DNA of 64,000 nt from Aquimarina litoralis (GCF_019295435.1 NZ_WEKL01000010.1:1-64000); one strand, 5' to 3'. Shown: positions 23,456-33,325, counted from the first letter of the stretch. Notes: generated by a model from the letters alone, not told the origin. Numbers and translations are program-made.

Positions 23456-25954
23456 TCAATCCAATAGATTGAATTGCTCAAAATGATGATTCATATGCTT
23501 CACATTCAATAGATCCCATTCGAACTTATTCATTTCTCCAAAAACTGCATTTTTGGTCACTGCTTCTGGATTTTCTTTAAAAAATACTTCTAGGTTATCC
23601 AATGCTTCTAGCAGTTTTGATTTAGCAGTAACCAGATCTTCATGTTTCAAAGCTTCTAGATCTCCTTTTTTCATCAAAGGATGTTGGTGTTCTCTAGGCA
23701 TTGGTTTATGATTATAGATCATCTCTTGTACTTTCTCCAAATACTCTTCTGGAGTAGCAATTTCGAAATCTTGAATTTCCCCTGCTCCTATCCGTACTGT
23801 GTATTCTAGATGTTCTACCATATGTTGCGGAGTCATCATTCCCCACTTAGGTTTCATATCATCAGTAAGCTTTGCTAAATATCCTTCAATATTTGAACGA
23901 TTCACTTGTACAAATGGTGATTTTTTTTGTACCATTGTCAAAATTGTAGCTATTGCAGCTAATTCATCTTCTTGATCGAATACTTCTACAAACCATTTTA
24001 CAATGCCACTTGGTAACTCTTTACCTCTATGATCACGATCAATCTTTTGCTTGCAAGTTAATCTTACATATACTGTATCATTATGATAAATTGGACGTAA
24101 GAATCTACATTCCTCTAATCCATAATTTGCAGCAACCGGACCTTTGTTAGGATATACAAAAAGACCTGCAGCAGCTGCTAAAATAAAGTAACCATGTGCA
24201 GTTCTTTTTTCGAAAATACTTCCCTCTAGTGATGTGATATCTGTATGGGCATAAAAGTGATCCCAAGTAAGATTTGCAAAATTTATAATATCGGTATCAG
24301 TAACTGTCCTTTTATGAGTTTTTAAAGACATTCCAGGTTCGATATCTTCCCAATGATATGCAAATGGATGCTTATCCGTTTCTTTATACTTTGAATTGGC
24401 TTGATAAATTCCGGTTACTTCAGTAAGCGTTGTTGGAGTACCTTGCACTGCACATCGCTGCATGTAATGCTTAATACCTCGCATTCCTCCCATTTCTTCT
24501 CCACCACCAGCGCGACCTGGACCTCCATGTGTTAACATCGGTAATGGAGAACCATGACCTGTACTTTGTTTTGCATTTTCACGATTTCCTACTAGAATAC
24601 GTCCATGATGTGAAGCTGCTCCTACTACAAATTCTTTGGCAATCTGATCATCATAGGTAAAAATAGAAGACACTAAAGATCCTTTACCCATATGAGCAAG
24701 AGTAATAGCATCATCTAAGGTATCATAGGGCATAATTGTAGAAACTGGTCCAAATGCTTCAATAATATGCGCTTCAGTATTCTTGAAAGGATCATCTTGT
24801 CTCATTAAAATTGGACTTACAAAGGCACCTTTTTCTGCATCAGCACCAACTGTTTCTATGGTATCCAAACTACCATACACCATTTGAGCCGTCTTTGCTA
24901 TTTCAGACACATTATTACGGAAACTTTCTACTTGTTGTTTACTAGCCAAGGCGCCCATTCTTACTTCCTTCAATCTTGGATCACCGATCGTAACTTTATC
25001 TAATTGTTGTCCCAGTGCAATTTGAACATCTTCTACCAAATTAGACGGAACAATAATTCTTCTAATAGCAGTACACTTTTGACCAGTTTTAACGGTCATT
25101 TCCTTTCTTACTTCTTTGATAAAAAGATTAAATTCTGGAGTACCTGGTATTGCATCTTTTCCTAGGACAGAGGCATTCAAAGAATCTGCTTCCATTGTAA
25201 AAGGAACTGACTCTTCAATTAATCTAGGATGCGCTTTTAACAATTTACCTGTATGCGCTGATCCTGTAAAGGTGACTACATCTTGAGATTCTACAGTATC
25301 CAAAATATTTTTGGTCATACCACTTAGCAATTGCAAAGAGCCTTCTGGTAAAATTCCAGAATCAATAATTACACGCACCACAGCTTCAGTCAAATATGCT
25401 GTCTGCGGTGCTGGTAAAACTACTGCAGGCATACCAGCCATCCAGTTCACTGCGCATTTTTCTAACATACCCCAAATAGGAAAGTTAAATGCATTTATAT
25501 GAACCGCAACACCTCGTTTTGGCACCAAAATATGATGTGCCATAAATCGTCCTCCTCTAGATAAATCCACAGGATCTCCTTCTACATGATAGGATTGATT
25601 AGGAAACAATTTTCTTAACGAAGCATTGGCAAACAAGTTTCCGAATCCTCCTTCTATATCTATCCAACTATCTATACGAGTAGCTCCAGTGCGATAGCTT
25701 ATCTCATAAAATTCTTCTTTACGCTTGGTCAGGTACAATGCTAATTTTTTAAGCATATTTCCTCTTTCCTGAAAGGTCATTTTTCTTAAAACCTCTCCTC
25801 CTTTACTTCTTCCGTATTGTAATACCGATGGAATATCTAATCCATCAGTTGTAGAACGACCAATTACATCTCCTGTTACTGCATCATGCATAATGATACC
25901 ATCACCAGCTCCTTCTGCCCACGTTCCGTTGATATAGCTTTGTAGTGTTTTCAT
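23456..25954 (-). CDS. paaZ: PaaZ: bifunctional oxepin-CoA hydrolase / semialdehyde dehydrogenase, C-terminally extended
   Basis: 832 residues. The N-terminal aldehyde dehydrogenase (1-515) has MEADSLN and the catalytic Cys in VKTGQKCTAIRR. A MaoC-like hydratase follows (about 535-680; GYFILAAAAGLFVY). PaaZ opens the oxepin ring and oxidises the resulting aldehyde. The usual length is about 680; here about 145 extra residues follow (KPKWGMMTPQHMVEHLEYTV, MNHHFEQFNLLD), resembling a DUF1569/DinB-like helical bundle with His residues. I see no stop or frameshift between the parts, so this is a true fusion. Confidence 0.9.
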   Translation of the reverse strand: MKTLQSYINGTWAEGAGDGIIMHDAVTGDVIGRSTTDGLDIPSVLQYGRSKGGEVLRKMTFQERGNMLKKLALYLTKRKEEFYEISYRTGATRIDSWIDIEGGFGNLFANASLRKLFPNQSYHVEGDPVDLSRGGRFMAHHILVPKRGVAVHINAFNFPIWGMLEKCAVNWMAGMPAVVLPAPQTAYLTEAVVRVIIDSGILPEGSLQLLSGMTKNILDTVESQDVVTFTGSAHTGKLLKAHPRLIEESVPFTMEADSLNASVLGKDAIPGTPEFNLFIKEVRKEMTVKTGQKCTAIRRIIVPSNLVEDVQIALGQQLDKVTIGDPRLKEVRMGALASKQQVESFRNNVSEIAKTAQMVYGSLDTIETVGADAEKGAFVSPILMRQDDPFKNTEAHIIEAFGPVSTIMPYDTLDDAITLAHMGKGSLVSSIFTYDDQIAKEFVVGAASHHGRILVGNRENAKQSTGHGSPLPMLTHGGPGRAGGGEEMGGMRGIKHYMQRCAVQGTPTTLTEVTGIYQANSKYKETDKHPFAYHWEDIEPGMSLKTHKRTVTDTDIINFANLTWDHFYAHTDITSLEGSIFEKRTAHGYFILAAAAGLFVYPNKGPVAANYGLEECRFLRPIYHNDTVYVRLTCKQKIDRDHRGKELPSGIVKWFVEVFDQEDELAAIATILTMVQKKSPFVQVNRSNIEGYLAKLTDDMKPKWGMMTPQHMVEHLEYTVRIGAGEIQDFEIATPEEYLEKVQEMIYNHKPMPREHQHPLMKKGDLEALKHEDLVTAKSKLLEALDNLEVFFKENPEAVTKNAVFGEMNKFEWDLLNVKHMNHHFEQFNLLD

Positions 25955-26006
25955 TATTATATTTTTTCTGTATTCGTAAAAATATCAGCTCTTATATTTG
26001 GTATTA

Positions 26007-27212
26007 TTATACTCTTTCGATTACACATGCGTATCCTTGACCAACTCCAACACACATAGTAATCAACGCATATCGTTTGTTTTGTTCTTGTAATTCTAAA
26101 GCAGCAGAATACGCAATTCTAGTTCCTGTTACTCCAAGAGGGTGACCGATCGCAATAGATCCCCCATTCGGATTAATTCTAGGGTCATCGTCTTTCAATC
26201 CCCATTCTCTTATACAAGCTAATGCTTGCGATGCAAAAGCTTCGTTTAATTCTATAACGTCAATATCATCCATAGTAATCCCTGCTTTTTCTAAGGCTTT
26301 GTTGGAAGCTTGTACAGGGCCTATTCCCATAATTCTTGGCTCCACCCCAACTACTGCCGAACTAACTATTCTTGCAATCGGATTCAACCCATATTGTTGA
26401 ACGGCATCTTCTGAAGCAATAATGGTCGCCGCTGCTCCATCATTAAGACCTGAAGAGTTACCAGCAGTAACACTACCTTCTTTCTTAAAAGCGGGGCGTA
26501 GTTTTGCTAATACCTCTTTTGTTGTCGTTGGTTTTATAAATTCATCTGCGGAAAACAGGATTGGGTCTTTTTTACGTTGTGGAATTTCTACTGTAGTAAT
26601 TTCTTTTGCTAACCTTCCAGATTCTCTGGCTTTTGTAGCTTTCATCTGACTCCAATATGCAAATGCATCTTGATCTTCTCGTGAGATATTATATTTCTCC
26701 ACTAGATTCTCAGCTGTATTCCCCATACCATCAGTTCCATACAGTTCATGCATTTTTTTATTCACAAATCGCCAACCAAAACTGGAATCATACATTTTAG
26801 AATCGTTACCAAATGCCGAAGATGGTTTTGCAATTACGTACGGCCCTCGAGTCATATTTTCTACTCCACCAGAAATAAAAAGATCTCCATCTCCTGCCTT
26901 GATTGCACGATTAGCATGAATAATTGCTGATAATCCTGAACTACATAAACGATTTACAGTTTCTCCGGGAACGGTAAAAGGTAAGCCTGCTAACAAAGAG
27001 CACATTCTAGCTACATTTCTATTATCTTCACCTGCCTGATTAGCACAACCCATTATGACATCATCATACGCTTCTTTTGGAATATTAGGATTATTTTCTA
27101 CTAATTTTTGAATTACCAAAGCGCCTAAATCATCTGTTCTAACAGCTGAAAGTGTTCCTTTGTAATTACCTATTGGAGTTCTTACTCCATCAATGATATA
27201 AGCTTCTTTCAT
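26007..27212 (-). CDS. paaJ: acetyl-CoA acyltransferase (3-oxoadipyl-CoA thiolase)
   Basis: A 401-residue thiolase. The acyl-accepting Cys90 is in VNRLCSSGLSA, the base His in GGSIAIGHPLGVTGTR, and the second Cys in TMCVGVGQGYA. The length and C-terminus fit the PcaF/PaaJ type, which cleaves 3-oxoadipyl-CoA to succinyl-CoA and acetyl-CoA and also acts on the 3-oxo-5,6-didehydrosuberyl-CoA intermediate. It sits between paaZ and a lipoprotein gene in the - strand run. Confidence 0.9.
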   Translation of the reverse strand: MKEAYIIDGVRTPIGNYKGTLSAVRTDDLGALVIQKLVENNPNIPKEAYDDVIMGCANQAGEDNRNVARMCSLLAGLPFTVPGETVNRLCSSGLSAIIHANRAIKAGDGDLFISGGVENMTRGPYVIAKPSSAFGNDSKMYDSSFGWRFVNKKMHELYGTDGMGNTAENLVEKYNISREDQDAFAYWSQMKATKARESGRLAKEITTVEIPQRKKDPILFSADEFIKPTTTKEVLAKLRPAFKKEGSVTAGNSSGLNDGAAATIIASEDAVQQYGLNPIARIVSSAVVGVEPRIMGIGPVQASNKALEKAGITMDDIDVIELNEAFASQALACIREWGLKDDDPRINPNGGSIAIGHPLGVTGTRIAYSAALELQEQNKRYALITMCVGVGQGYACVIERV

Positions 27213-27218
27213 GTGTTT

Positions 27219-27770
27219 TTATTCTTTCAATTTTGCTGATAGCACCGATTTTTCTATCAACGGTAAATATTTAGATTCTTCAGATTTCATATAATAAGAA
27301 GAAATCATAATTGTTTTATTCTCTCCGGCAGCAAACGCATGCATCATCATCATCATCTCTTCTCCAGTTTCATCTTTTGTTGTAGACTTTTGAACTAGAA
27401 CTGTTTTTCCTCTCAGATCTACTTCTTCTATTCCTAGAGAAGTAACTCCATTTTGCTCTTCAGGTTCTTGTTGCATTCTTGCTTTAAAAGCTTCATATGG
27501 TTGTGGAGCCACCATTTTCATTATACCAGCAGACATATCTTCATTGGCACGGTTCGTTCCATTATCAATTACGAAAACTGATTCATCAATCTCCATGTCT
27601 ATTTGGTCATTAAACAGATCCCCCAAAGCACTTTCTACTTCCTCTGAAGTTTGTTCTGCAGTTTCAGAAGTAATAGATTCTGTCCCCTCTAGTATTTCCT
27701 TTTTAGACTTTGTTTCCTTCCCACAAGAAAGAAATGATAACAGGATTACTGCTGCTAATAATATTCTCAT
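27219..27770 (-). CDS. unknown lipoprotein within the paa cluster
   Basis: 183 residues. MRILLAAVILLSFLSC is a lipoprotein signal with the lipidated Cys at 16. A Glu/Ser/Thr-rich linker (about 20-50) is followed by a soluble domain with VEDLR-like strands and a Met-rich run (EEMMMMMHAFAAG). I do not recognise the family. It starts 30 bp after paaI and ends 6 bp before the thiolase, so it is probably part of the same transcript, although an envelope lipoprotein has no obvious place in the cytoplasmic Paa pathway. Confidence 0.7.
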   Translation of the reverse strand: MRILLAAVILLSFLSCGKETKSKKEILEGTESITSETAEQTSEEVESALGDLFNDQIDMEIDESVFVIDNGTNRANEDMSAGIMKMVAPQPYEAFKARMQQEPEEQNGVTSLGIEEVDLRGKTVLVQKSTTKDETGEEMMMMMHAFAAGENKTIMISSYYMKSEESKYLPLIEKSVLSAKLKE

Positions 27771-27800
27771 TTGTTTGTGTGTATGATAGTTAGTTATAAA

Positions 27801-28208
27801 CTATTCCCAATCTTTATTCGTTCTATAAACGACTCCTTTAAAAAGTGCTACAATTTGCTCTCCTCTTTTTACTTCTACAATATTAAATCCAACTTTTGTT
27901 TTTGAAATATCCGTAACTGCTTCGGCAGTTAAATAATCACCTTTTTCTAGTGCTTCTATATGGTTAATGGATGTTTCGATAGAAACCGCATATTTTCCAT
28001 GTGTATTTGCTGAAAAACCAAAAGCAGTGTCAGCCAAACTATAGGATATTCCACCATGTGCTTTCCCCATACTATTCAACATTTCGTTTCGTATAGTCAT
28101 CCCAACTTTGCATCTACCCTTTTCTACCTCTAAAACTTCAATCCCTAGCCATTGACTAAAGGGGTCAAGGCTTATCATTTTATGCGGTATATCAATTCCT
28201 TTAATCAT
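27801..28208 (-). CDS. paaI: PaaI-type hotdog thioesterase
   Basis: 135 residues with the hotdog-fold motif NSMGKAHGGISYSLADTAFG, which carries the catalytic Asn/Gly/Asp arrangement of PaaI thioesterases. PaaI hydrolyses hydroxylated phenylacetyl-CoA side products and frees CoA. The start overlaps the paaH stop by 8 bp, showing translational coupling. Confidence 0.88.
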   Translation of the reverse strand: MIKGIDIPHKMISLDPFSQWLGIEVLEVEKGRCKVGMTIRNEMLNSMGKAHGGISYSLADTAFGFSANTHGKYAVSIETSINHIEALEKGDYLTAEAVTDISKTKVGFNIVEVKRGEQIVALFKGVVYRTNKDWE

Positions 28209-29400
28209 TAAAAAATTGCTTATTTTCTTCCAACATTCTTCTTAGTATAGGACTACAGCGATATCGATCTTCATGATATTCGTTGTATAGTTTGTCTAGT
28301 TTATTAACACACCAATCAATACCTTTTTGATCAGCCCAAGCTAACAATCCTTTAGGATAATTAACGCCTTTGGTCATTGCATTATCAATATCTTCAGCAG
28401 AAGCTATGTTCCAAAACAGTGCATCAGCAGCTTCATTGATTAACATAACTAAAACTCGATTGAATATATATTGAGGAAGTTCTTCTTTAGATATTTTTTC
28501 AGTTCTATTAGAACTTGAAGCGCCACCTACATTTTGTGAAGTTACTCTTCCACCATCGTCATAATTGTAATACCCTTTTCCTGATTTTCTTCCAAGATAC
28601 CCAGCTTCAGATAATCTTTTTTGAGTAAAAGAAGGTTTGTATCGAGGATCATAATAAAAAGCAGTGAATACAGTTTCCGTAACCGTATAATTGACATCAT
28701 TCCCAATAAAATCCATCAACTCAAATGGTCCCATTCTAAAACCTCCTAGTTCTTTTAAACTTTGATCTATAGTAGAAATATCCGCAATACCTTCTTCAAA
28801 AATTCTTAATGATTCTCCATAAAACGGTCTAGCAACCCTATTGACAATAAATCCTGGTGTATCTTTTGCCAATGCCACTACTTTTTTCCAATCAGTAATA
28901 ATACTTACAACTTTTTTAGTAATATCTTCTGAGGTCTGTACTGCTGGAATTACCTCAACCAACTTCATTAATGGAGCAGGATTAAAGAAGTGAATTCCGA
29001 TGCATCTTTCAGGTTTTTTTAAGGAAGCTGCAATGGAAGCGATTGACAAAGAGGAAGTATTAGATGCTATGATGGTCTCTTCTGAAACATATGACTCCAA
29101 TTCTGAAAATACTTTTTGTTTGATTTCCAGATTCTCGATAATAGCTTCAATTACCAAATCAGTATCGCTTAAGTCTTGTAAAGAATCAACATATTGGATA
29201 TTACCTTGAATATTACTTTTATCGCCTTCTGTTATTCTTCCTTTTTCTATAAGACGAGATAATATTTTTTCTAACGCTAGTTTGCTTTTTTCTAAAGCTT
29301 CTTTTTTAGTATCAAATACTTTTACAGCATTACCAGCTGTGGCAGCTACTTGCGCAATACCACTACCCATTGTTCCGGACCCTATAATTCCTACTACCAT
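28201..29400 (-). CDS. paaH: 3-hydroxyacyl-CoA dehydrogenase (PaaH type)
   Basis: 399 residues. The N-terminal Rossmann motif is GIIGSGTMGSGIAQ (4-17). The catalytic-domain signature includes IGIHFFNPAPLMKLVEVI and GFIVNRVARPFYGE, and a second C-terminal half completes the PaaH/PaaC layout. It oxidises 3-hydroxyadipyl-CoA to 3-oxoadipyl-CoA with NAD+. The gene abuts paaG directly (29400/29401). Confidence 0.88.
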   Translation of the reverse strand: MVVGIIGSGTMGSGIAQVAATAGNAVKVFDTKKEALEKSKLALEKILSRLIEKGRITEGDKSNIQGNIQYVDSLQDLSDTDLVIEAIIENLEIKQKVFSELESYVSEETIIASNTSSLSIASIAASLKKPERCIGIHFFNPAPLMKLVEVIPAVQTSEDITKKVVSIITDWKKVVALAKDTPGFIVNRVARPFYGESLRIFEEGIADISTIDQSLKELGGFRMGPFELMDFIGNDVNYTVTETVFTAFYYDPRYKPSFTQKRLSEAGYLGRKSGKGYYNYDDGGRVTSQNVGGASSSNRTEKISKEELPQYIFNRVLVMLINEAADALFWNIASAEDIDNAMTKGVNYPKGLLAWADQKGIDWCVNKLDKLYNEYHEDRYRCSPILRRMLEENKQFFND

Positions 29401-30180
29401 TTACTTTCCTTTAAAAACAGGTTTTCTTTTTTCTATAAATGCGTTTACTCCTTCTGCATAATCTTCAGTTTCCGCAGACTCTATTTGAAGGTCGGATTCT
29501 AGAGAGAGTTGTTGCTCTAGATTATTAACCATAGATTGATTAAGTAGTCTTTTTGTCAACCCTAAAGCTTTGGTTGGCATTACTGCCATTTTATTTGCTA
29601 TTTTTCCGACTTCTTCCACAAAACTTTCTACTGGAGCTACTTTGTAAACCATTCCTAAAGATTCTGCATCGTTAGCGGAAACTTTATCTCCTAACATCAT
29701 CAAAGCTGAAGCTTTTTGAAAACCAATTAGTCTTGGTAAAAAGAATGTACCTGCACTGTCAGGGATTAAACCAATTTTACTAAATGCTTGAATAAAACTA
29801 GAGGCTTCTGAAGCAATCACAATATCACAAGCCAATGCAATATTTGCTCCTGCTCCCGCTGCAACTCCATTTAATGCAGCAATGATTGGTTTTTCAATAC
29901 TTCTTATTCGCTGTACAATTGGGTTATAGTGTTCTTCTAAAATCTTTCTAAAACCAGGGTTTAATTCTGGAGATGTAACTTCTTTCAAATCCTGTCCTGC
30001 ACAAAAAGCTTTACCATTTCCAGTTAATACAATAGCTCTTACCTCATCATTACTTTTGCAATCATCTAGTGTACTTTGAAGAGAAAGTGCCATTTCTCTG
30101 TTAAAACTGTTGAATGTTTCCGGGCGATTTAGTGTAATCCAGGCAACTCCGTTTTCTATTTTTATTTGTATTGAACTCAT
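29401..30180 (-). CDS. paaG: 1,2-epoxyphenylacetyl-CoA isomerase (PaaG)
   Basis: A 259-residue crotonase-family enzyme. GKAFCAGQDLKEV and AAGAGANIALACDIVIASEAS form the oxyanion hole, and the Asp in GLIPDSAGTFFLPRL fits PaaG. PaaG isomerises the ring epoxide to the oxepin and also shifts a later double bond. It is followed directly by paaH. Confidence 0.88.
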   Translation of the reverse strand: MSSIQIKIENGVAWITLNRPETFNSFNREMALSLQSTLDDCKSNDEVRAIVLTGNGKAFCAGQDLKEVTSPELNPGFRKILEEHYNPIVQRIRSIEKPIIAALNGVAAGAGANIALACDIVIASEASSFIQAFSKIGLIPDSAGTFFLPRLIGFQKASALMMLGDKVSANDAESLGMVYKVAPVESFVEEVGKIANKMAVMPTKALGLTKRLLNQSMVNNLEQQLSLESDLQIESAETEDYAEGVNAFIEKRKPVFKGK

Positions 30181-30236
30181 AGATTATTGATCCTCATTTT
30201 CCACAAAAAGAGAAATTCTTAAGGATTATTTTTTGG

Positions 30237-30608
30237 TTATTGTGTTTCTATTTTAAAGTACGGATTATATATAATTCCGATGATATTACCCCAAGGACAT
30301 TTTACAGTAGCTACCATTAGCTCACCTCCAACATTCGTTGGTTTTTCATGAGATATTGCTCCTAAATCGATAAGTTTTTGATATGCTTTCTCTATATCCT
30401 CAACTCCCCAATAAGAAAGTACATTTTCAGTTTTATTAGTAGCACTATTCTCTTCTGGTTGGAGACCTAATTCGAATCCACCAATATTTAAGCCCACATA
30501 ATATGGTTCATCAAAATAAGGTTTTACTTCAAAAGCTTTTGCATACCACTCTTTGGCTTTATCCAGATCACTTACTTTATATATGGTAGTCCTGAGTCCT
30601 AGTATCAT
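30237..30608 (-). CDS. VOC (glyoxalase/bleomycin-resistance) fold protein
   Basis: 123 residues. A single vicinal-oxygen-chelate domain: MILGLRTTIYKVSDLDKAKEWYAKAF starts the first beta-alpha-beta-beta-beta unit and CPWGNIIGIIYNP the last. Several metal-ligand positions of glyoxalase I are not clear, so it may not be a classical glyoxalase. It lies between paaD and paaG, so it may act on an intermediate or side product of the pathway. Confidence 0.75.
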   Translation of the reverse strand: MILGLRTTIYKVSDLDKAKEWYAKAFEVKPYFDEPYYVGLNIGGFELGLQPEENSATNKTENVLSYWGVEDIEKAYQKLIDLGAISHEKPTNVGGELMVATVKCPWGNIIGIIYNPYFKIETQ

Positions 30609-30629
30609 CTTGTCTTACATAACATTGGG

Positions 30630-30649
30630 ATCCTGATTTGCATCAGGAT
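30630..30649. repeat. short palindrome followed by GACAG
   Basis: atcctgat-ttgc-atcaggat, an 8-bp stem, followed by gacag as at 3302-3321. It sits in the gap between paaD and the VOC gene. Confidence 0.55.
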
Positions 30650-30661
30650 GACAGCAAGCTG

Positions 30662-31168
30662 TCATTTTAAACATTTAAAATAATCAAAAGGTTCTAAACA
30701 ATCTTCGCATTGAAATAGTGCTTTGCAAGCTGTAGAACCAAACTGACTAATCATTTTGGTATTGGTTGAACCGCAATTTGTGCACTTTACCATCTTTTTT
30801 CCTTCTAATAAGACTGCTTTATCGGCTTCTTCTTCAAGAGGTGCAGCAACACCATATTCTTCAAGTGCTTTTCTTCCTTTAGGTGTAATCCAATCGGTTG
30901 TCCAAGCTGGTGAAAGAACTAATTGCACATTAGCATTGATTTTCTCCTTTTCGAAGGCACTAACAATATCATCTCCAATCACATCCATTGCAGGGCATCC
31001 ACTATATGTTGGAGTAATTTTTATTTGAGCCACGTTATCAATCATTATTGCAGAACGCACCACTCCCATATCCAAAATTCCTAAAACAGGAATTTCAGGG
31101 TCATGAACCTTCTCCAGAATTGGAATCAGTTTTGGATCGATATGTGGTTGCAACTGTATGGTCACCAC
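30662..31168 (-). CDS. paaD: phenylacetyl-CoA epoxidase accessory protein PaaD
   Basis: 168 residues: an N-terminal MIP18/DUF59 domain (PHIDPKLIPILEKVHDPEIP, YSGCPAMDVIGDDI) and a C-terminal zinc-ribbon-like segment with CTNCGS and CEDC pairs. PaaD is thought to help iron-sulfur or metal maturation of the epoxidase. It overlaps the end of paaC by 7 bp. Confidence 0.9.
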   Translation of the reverse strand: MVTIQLQPHIDPKLIPILEKVHDPEIPVLGILDMGVVRSAIMIDNVAQIKITPTYSGCPAMDVIGDDIVSAFEKEKINANVQLVLSPAWTTDWITPKGRKALEEYGVAAPLEEEADKAVLLEGKKMVKCTNCGSTNTKMISQFGSTACKALFQCEDCLEPFDYFKCLK

Positions 31169-31917
31169 TTCATATTTGGATAGGATCGTTGCATATATTG
31201 TAGATCAGATAATAAATACCCCATGTGCTCACTATGAATTCCTTGTTTACCTCCTTTTTGGTAATATTTTATTTCTGGAATAGTCAATGTTGATTCTTCA
31301 AGAATTTCTCCTACTATTCTAAAATAATCACTTCTTAACTGACTAACATCGATTCCTACTCCTTCATTTGCAGCAATAGTATCATTATCTGTCATGTGAA
31401 AAAGTTCGTCTGTAAATCTCCATAAATCATTAACTGCTTCCTGAACTTTATGATGACTCACTTCTGTTCCATCTCCCAATCTTTTCATCCAATCAGAAGA
31501 GAATCTTCTATGATAACTAACTTCTTTTATTCCTTTTTTGGCAATTGCAGCTAATGTTTCATCTTTACTATTTTGCAATTGTTGAAGCAATAAAAGATGA
31601 AAAACATCGAATAAGAATTGTCTCGTTATCACATACCCAAAATGGTTATTAGGCTGTTCTACCAGCAATACATTTTTGTATTGCCTTTCTGTTCGTAGAA
31701 ATGCTATGTCATCTTCCGTTTTTCCTTCACCAACCAAACTTGCTGCATATTGGTAATAACTACGAGTTTGACCTAACAGATCTAAAGCTATATTGGTACC
31801 TGCGATGTCCGTTTCTAAATTAGGACCATGACCACATAGTTCTGACAAGCGTTGACCTAAGATTAGCGCATTATCTGCTATTCCGTATATATATTGAACT
31901 AAATTTTCGTTTTTCAT
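31162..31917 (-). CDS. paaC: phenylacetyl-CoA epoxidase subunit PaaC
   Basis: 251 residues of the ferritin-like, non-catalytic structural subunit: LGQRLSELCGHGPNLETDIAGTNIALDLLGQ and EVSYHRRFSSDWMKRLGDGT are typical. PaaA and PaaC form the core of the multicomponent monooxygenase that makes the ring epoxide of phenylacetyl-CoA. It overlaps paaD by 7 bp and is separated from paaB by a 99-bp gap with two palindromes. Confidence 0.92.
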   Translation of the reverse strand: MKNENLVQYIYGIADNALILGQRLSELCGHGPNLETDIAGTNIALDLLGQTRSYYQYAASLVGEGKTEDDIAFLRTERQYKNVLLVEQPNNHFGYVITRQFLFDVFHLLLLQQLQNSKDETLAAIAKKGIKEVSYHRRFSSDWMKRLGDGTEVSHHKVQEAVNDLWRFTDELFHMTDNDTIAANEGVGIDVSQLRSDYFRIVGEILEESTLTIPEIKYYQKGGKQGIHSEHMGYLLSDLQYMQRSYPNMKW

Positions 31918-31924
31918 GATACTG

Positions 31925-31992
31925 CCCGCAAAAGCGGGTATCTTTTAATTAACGTCAAAATTCACTTTAAAAGTTTCCCGTCTTCACGGGAA
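31925..31992. repeat. two palindromes between paaB and paaC
   Basis: cccgc-aaaa-gcggg (31925-31938) and ttcccgt-cttc-acgggaa (31975-31992). The second is almost the same as the one at 23425-23444. They could form stem-loops in the paa mRNA and alter relative expression. Confidence 0.6.
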
Positions 31993-32016
31993 TTGTAATT
32001 ATTGTATTCACAATAA

Positions 32017-32301
32017 TTACATATGTTTTACCTCATCTGGTAATTCATAAAAAGTAGGATGTCTATAGATTTTATCATGAGCTGGTTCAAAAAGTTCTCC
32101 ATTATTATCTGGATTTGAAGCATTAATATGCTTTGATTCCACAACCCAAATACTTACTCCTTCACTTCTTCTTGTATACACATCTCTGGCATTTTCTAAA
32201 GCCATTTCTGCATCAGCAGCATGTAAGCTTCCAAAGTGTCTATGTTCTAAGCCATTTTTACTTCTAACAAACACTTCCCAAAGTGGCCAATTATTCTTCA
32301 T
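32017..32301 (-). CDS. paaB: phenylacetyl-CoA epoxidase subunit PaaB
   Basis: 94 residues, the usual size. WPLWEVFVRSKNGLEHRHFGSLHAADAEMAL and DVYTRRSEGVSIWVV are characteristic of PaaB, the small subunit bridging PaaAC heterodimers. It starts 10 bp after the paaA stop. Confidence 0.92.
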   Translation of the reverse strand: MKNNWPLWEVFVRSKNGLEHRHFGSLHAADAEMALENARDVYTRRSEGVSIWVVESKHINASNPDNNGELFEPAHDKIYRHPTFYELPDEVKHM

Positions 32302-32311
32302 TTCTTATGTT

Positions 32312-33268
32312 TTAGATTGCTGCTTTCAATTTTTTATCTTCTTTCTTTTTTGCATACGCCATTGCGGCATCTCTTACCCATTCTCCTTTTTCCCAAGCAT
32401 TTACTCTAGCATTCATACGTTCTTTATTGCATGGGCCATGACCTTTTACTACCTGCCAGAACTCTTCCCAATCAATTTCACCAAAATCATAATGTCCCGT
32501 TTCTTCATTCCATTTTAAATCTGGATCTGGAACTGTAAGACCAATCAAATCAGCTTGCGGTACTGTTTGATCAATAAACTGCTGACGTAATTCGTCATTA
32601 GTTTTGCGTTTCAATTTCCACTTCATTGATTGTTCTGTATGCACTGATTCTGCATCCGTAGGCCCAAGCATCATTAAAGAAGGCCACCACCAACGATTTA
32701 AGGCGTCCTGCGCCATTTCTTTTTGTTCTGGAGTTCCCTTAGCCAAAGTCATCATTATCTCAAAACCCTGTCTTTGATGAAAGCTCTCTTCTTTACATAC
32801 TCTAATCATAGCTCTTGCATAGGGTCCATAAGAAGTACTACATAAGGGTACTTGATTGATAATGGCAGCTCCATCTACCAACCACCCTATTGCTCCAATA
32901 TCAGCCCAAGTAATGGTTGGATAATTGAAAATACTGGAATATTTAGCTTTTCCTGTATGTAACTGATCGTATAATTCATCTCTTGAAATGCCTAAAGTCT
33001 CGCATGCGCTGTATAGATACAATCCATGTCCAGCTTCATCCTGCACTTTTGCTAGCAAAGCTACTTTTCTTCTTAAAGAGGGAGCTCTGGTAATCCAATT
33101 ACCTTCTGGTAACATCCCTACTATTTCTGAATGTGCATGCTGAGATATCTGACGAATATGTGTCTTTCTATATTTCTCTGGCATCCAATCTTTCGGTTCA
33201 ATCTTTTCGTCTCTAGCAATCTTTTCTTCAAAGATTTCTTCGAGGTTTTTTATTTCCTTTTCACTCAT
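32312..33268 (-). CDS. paaA: phenylacetyl-CoA epoxidase catalytic subunit PaaA
   Basis: A 318-residue diiron ferritin-fold protein. The metal-binding helices are visible as [17 protein letters not shown] and [15 protein letters not shown], giving the two EXXH-type pairs. It inserts one oxygen atom into the ring of phenylacetyl-CoA. It is the second gene of the epoxidase run, 57 bp after paaE. Confidence 0.93.
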   Translation of the reverse strand: MSEKEIKNLEEIFEEKIARDEKIEPKDWMPEKYRKTHIRQISQHAHSEIVGMLPEGNWITRAPSLRRKVALLAKVQDEAGHGLYLYSACETLGISRDELYDQLHTGKAKYSSIFNYPTITWADIGAIGWLVDGAAIINQVPLCSTSYGPYARAMIRVCKEESFHQRQGFEIMMTLAKGTPEQKEMAQDALNRWWWPSLMMLGPTDAESVHTEQSMKWKLKRKTNDELRQQFIDQTVPQADLIGLTVPDPDLKWNEETGHYDFGEIDWEEFWQVVKGHGPCNKERMNARVNAWEKGEWVRDAAMAYAKKKEDKKLKAAI

Positions 33269-33325
33269 AACAACAGTTTTTATTATGATTTAGACTCCAT
33301 TATCTCTAAGAGTCACTACTAATTT

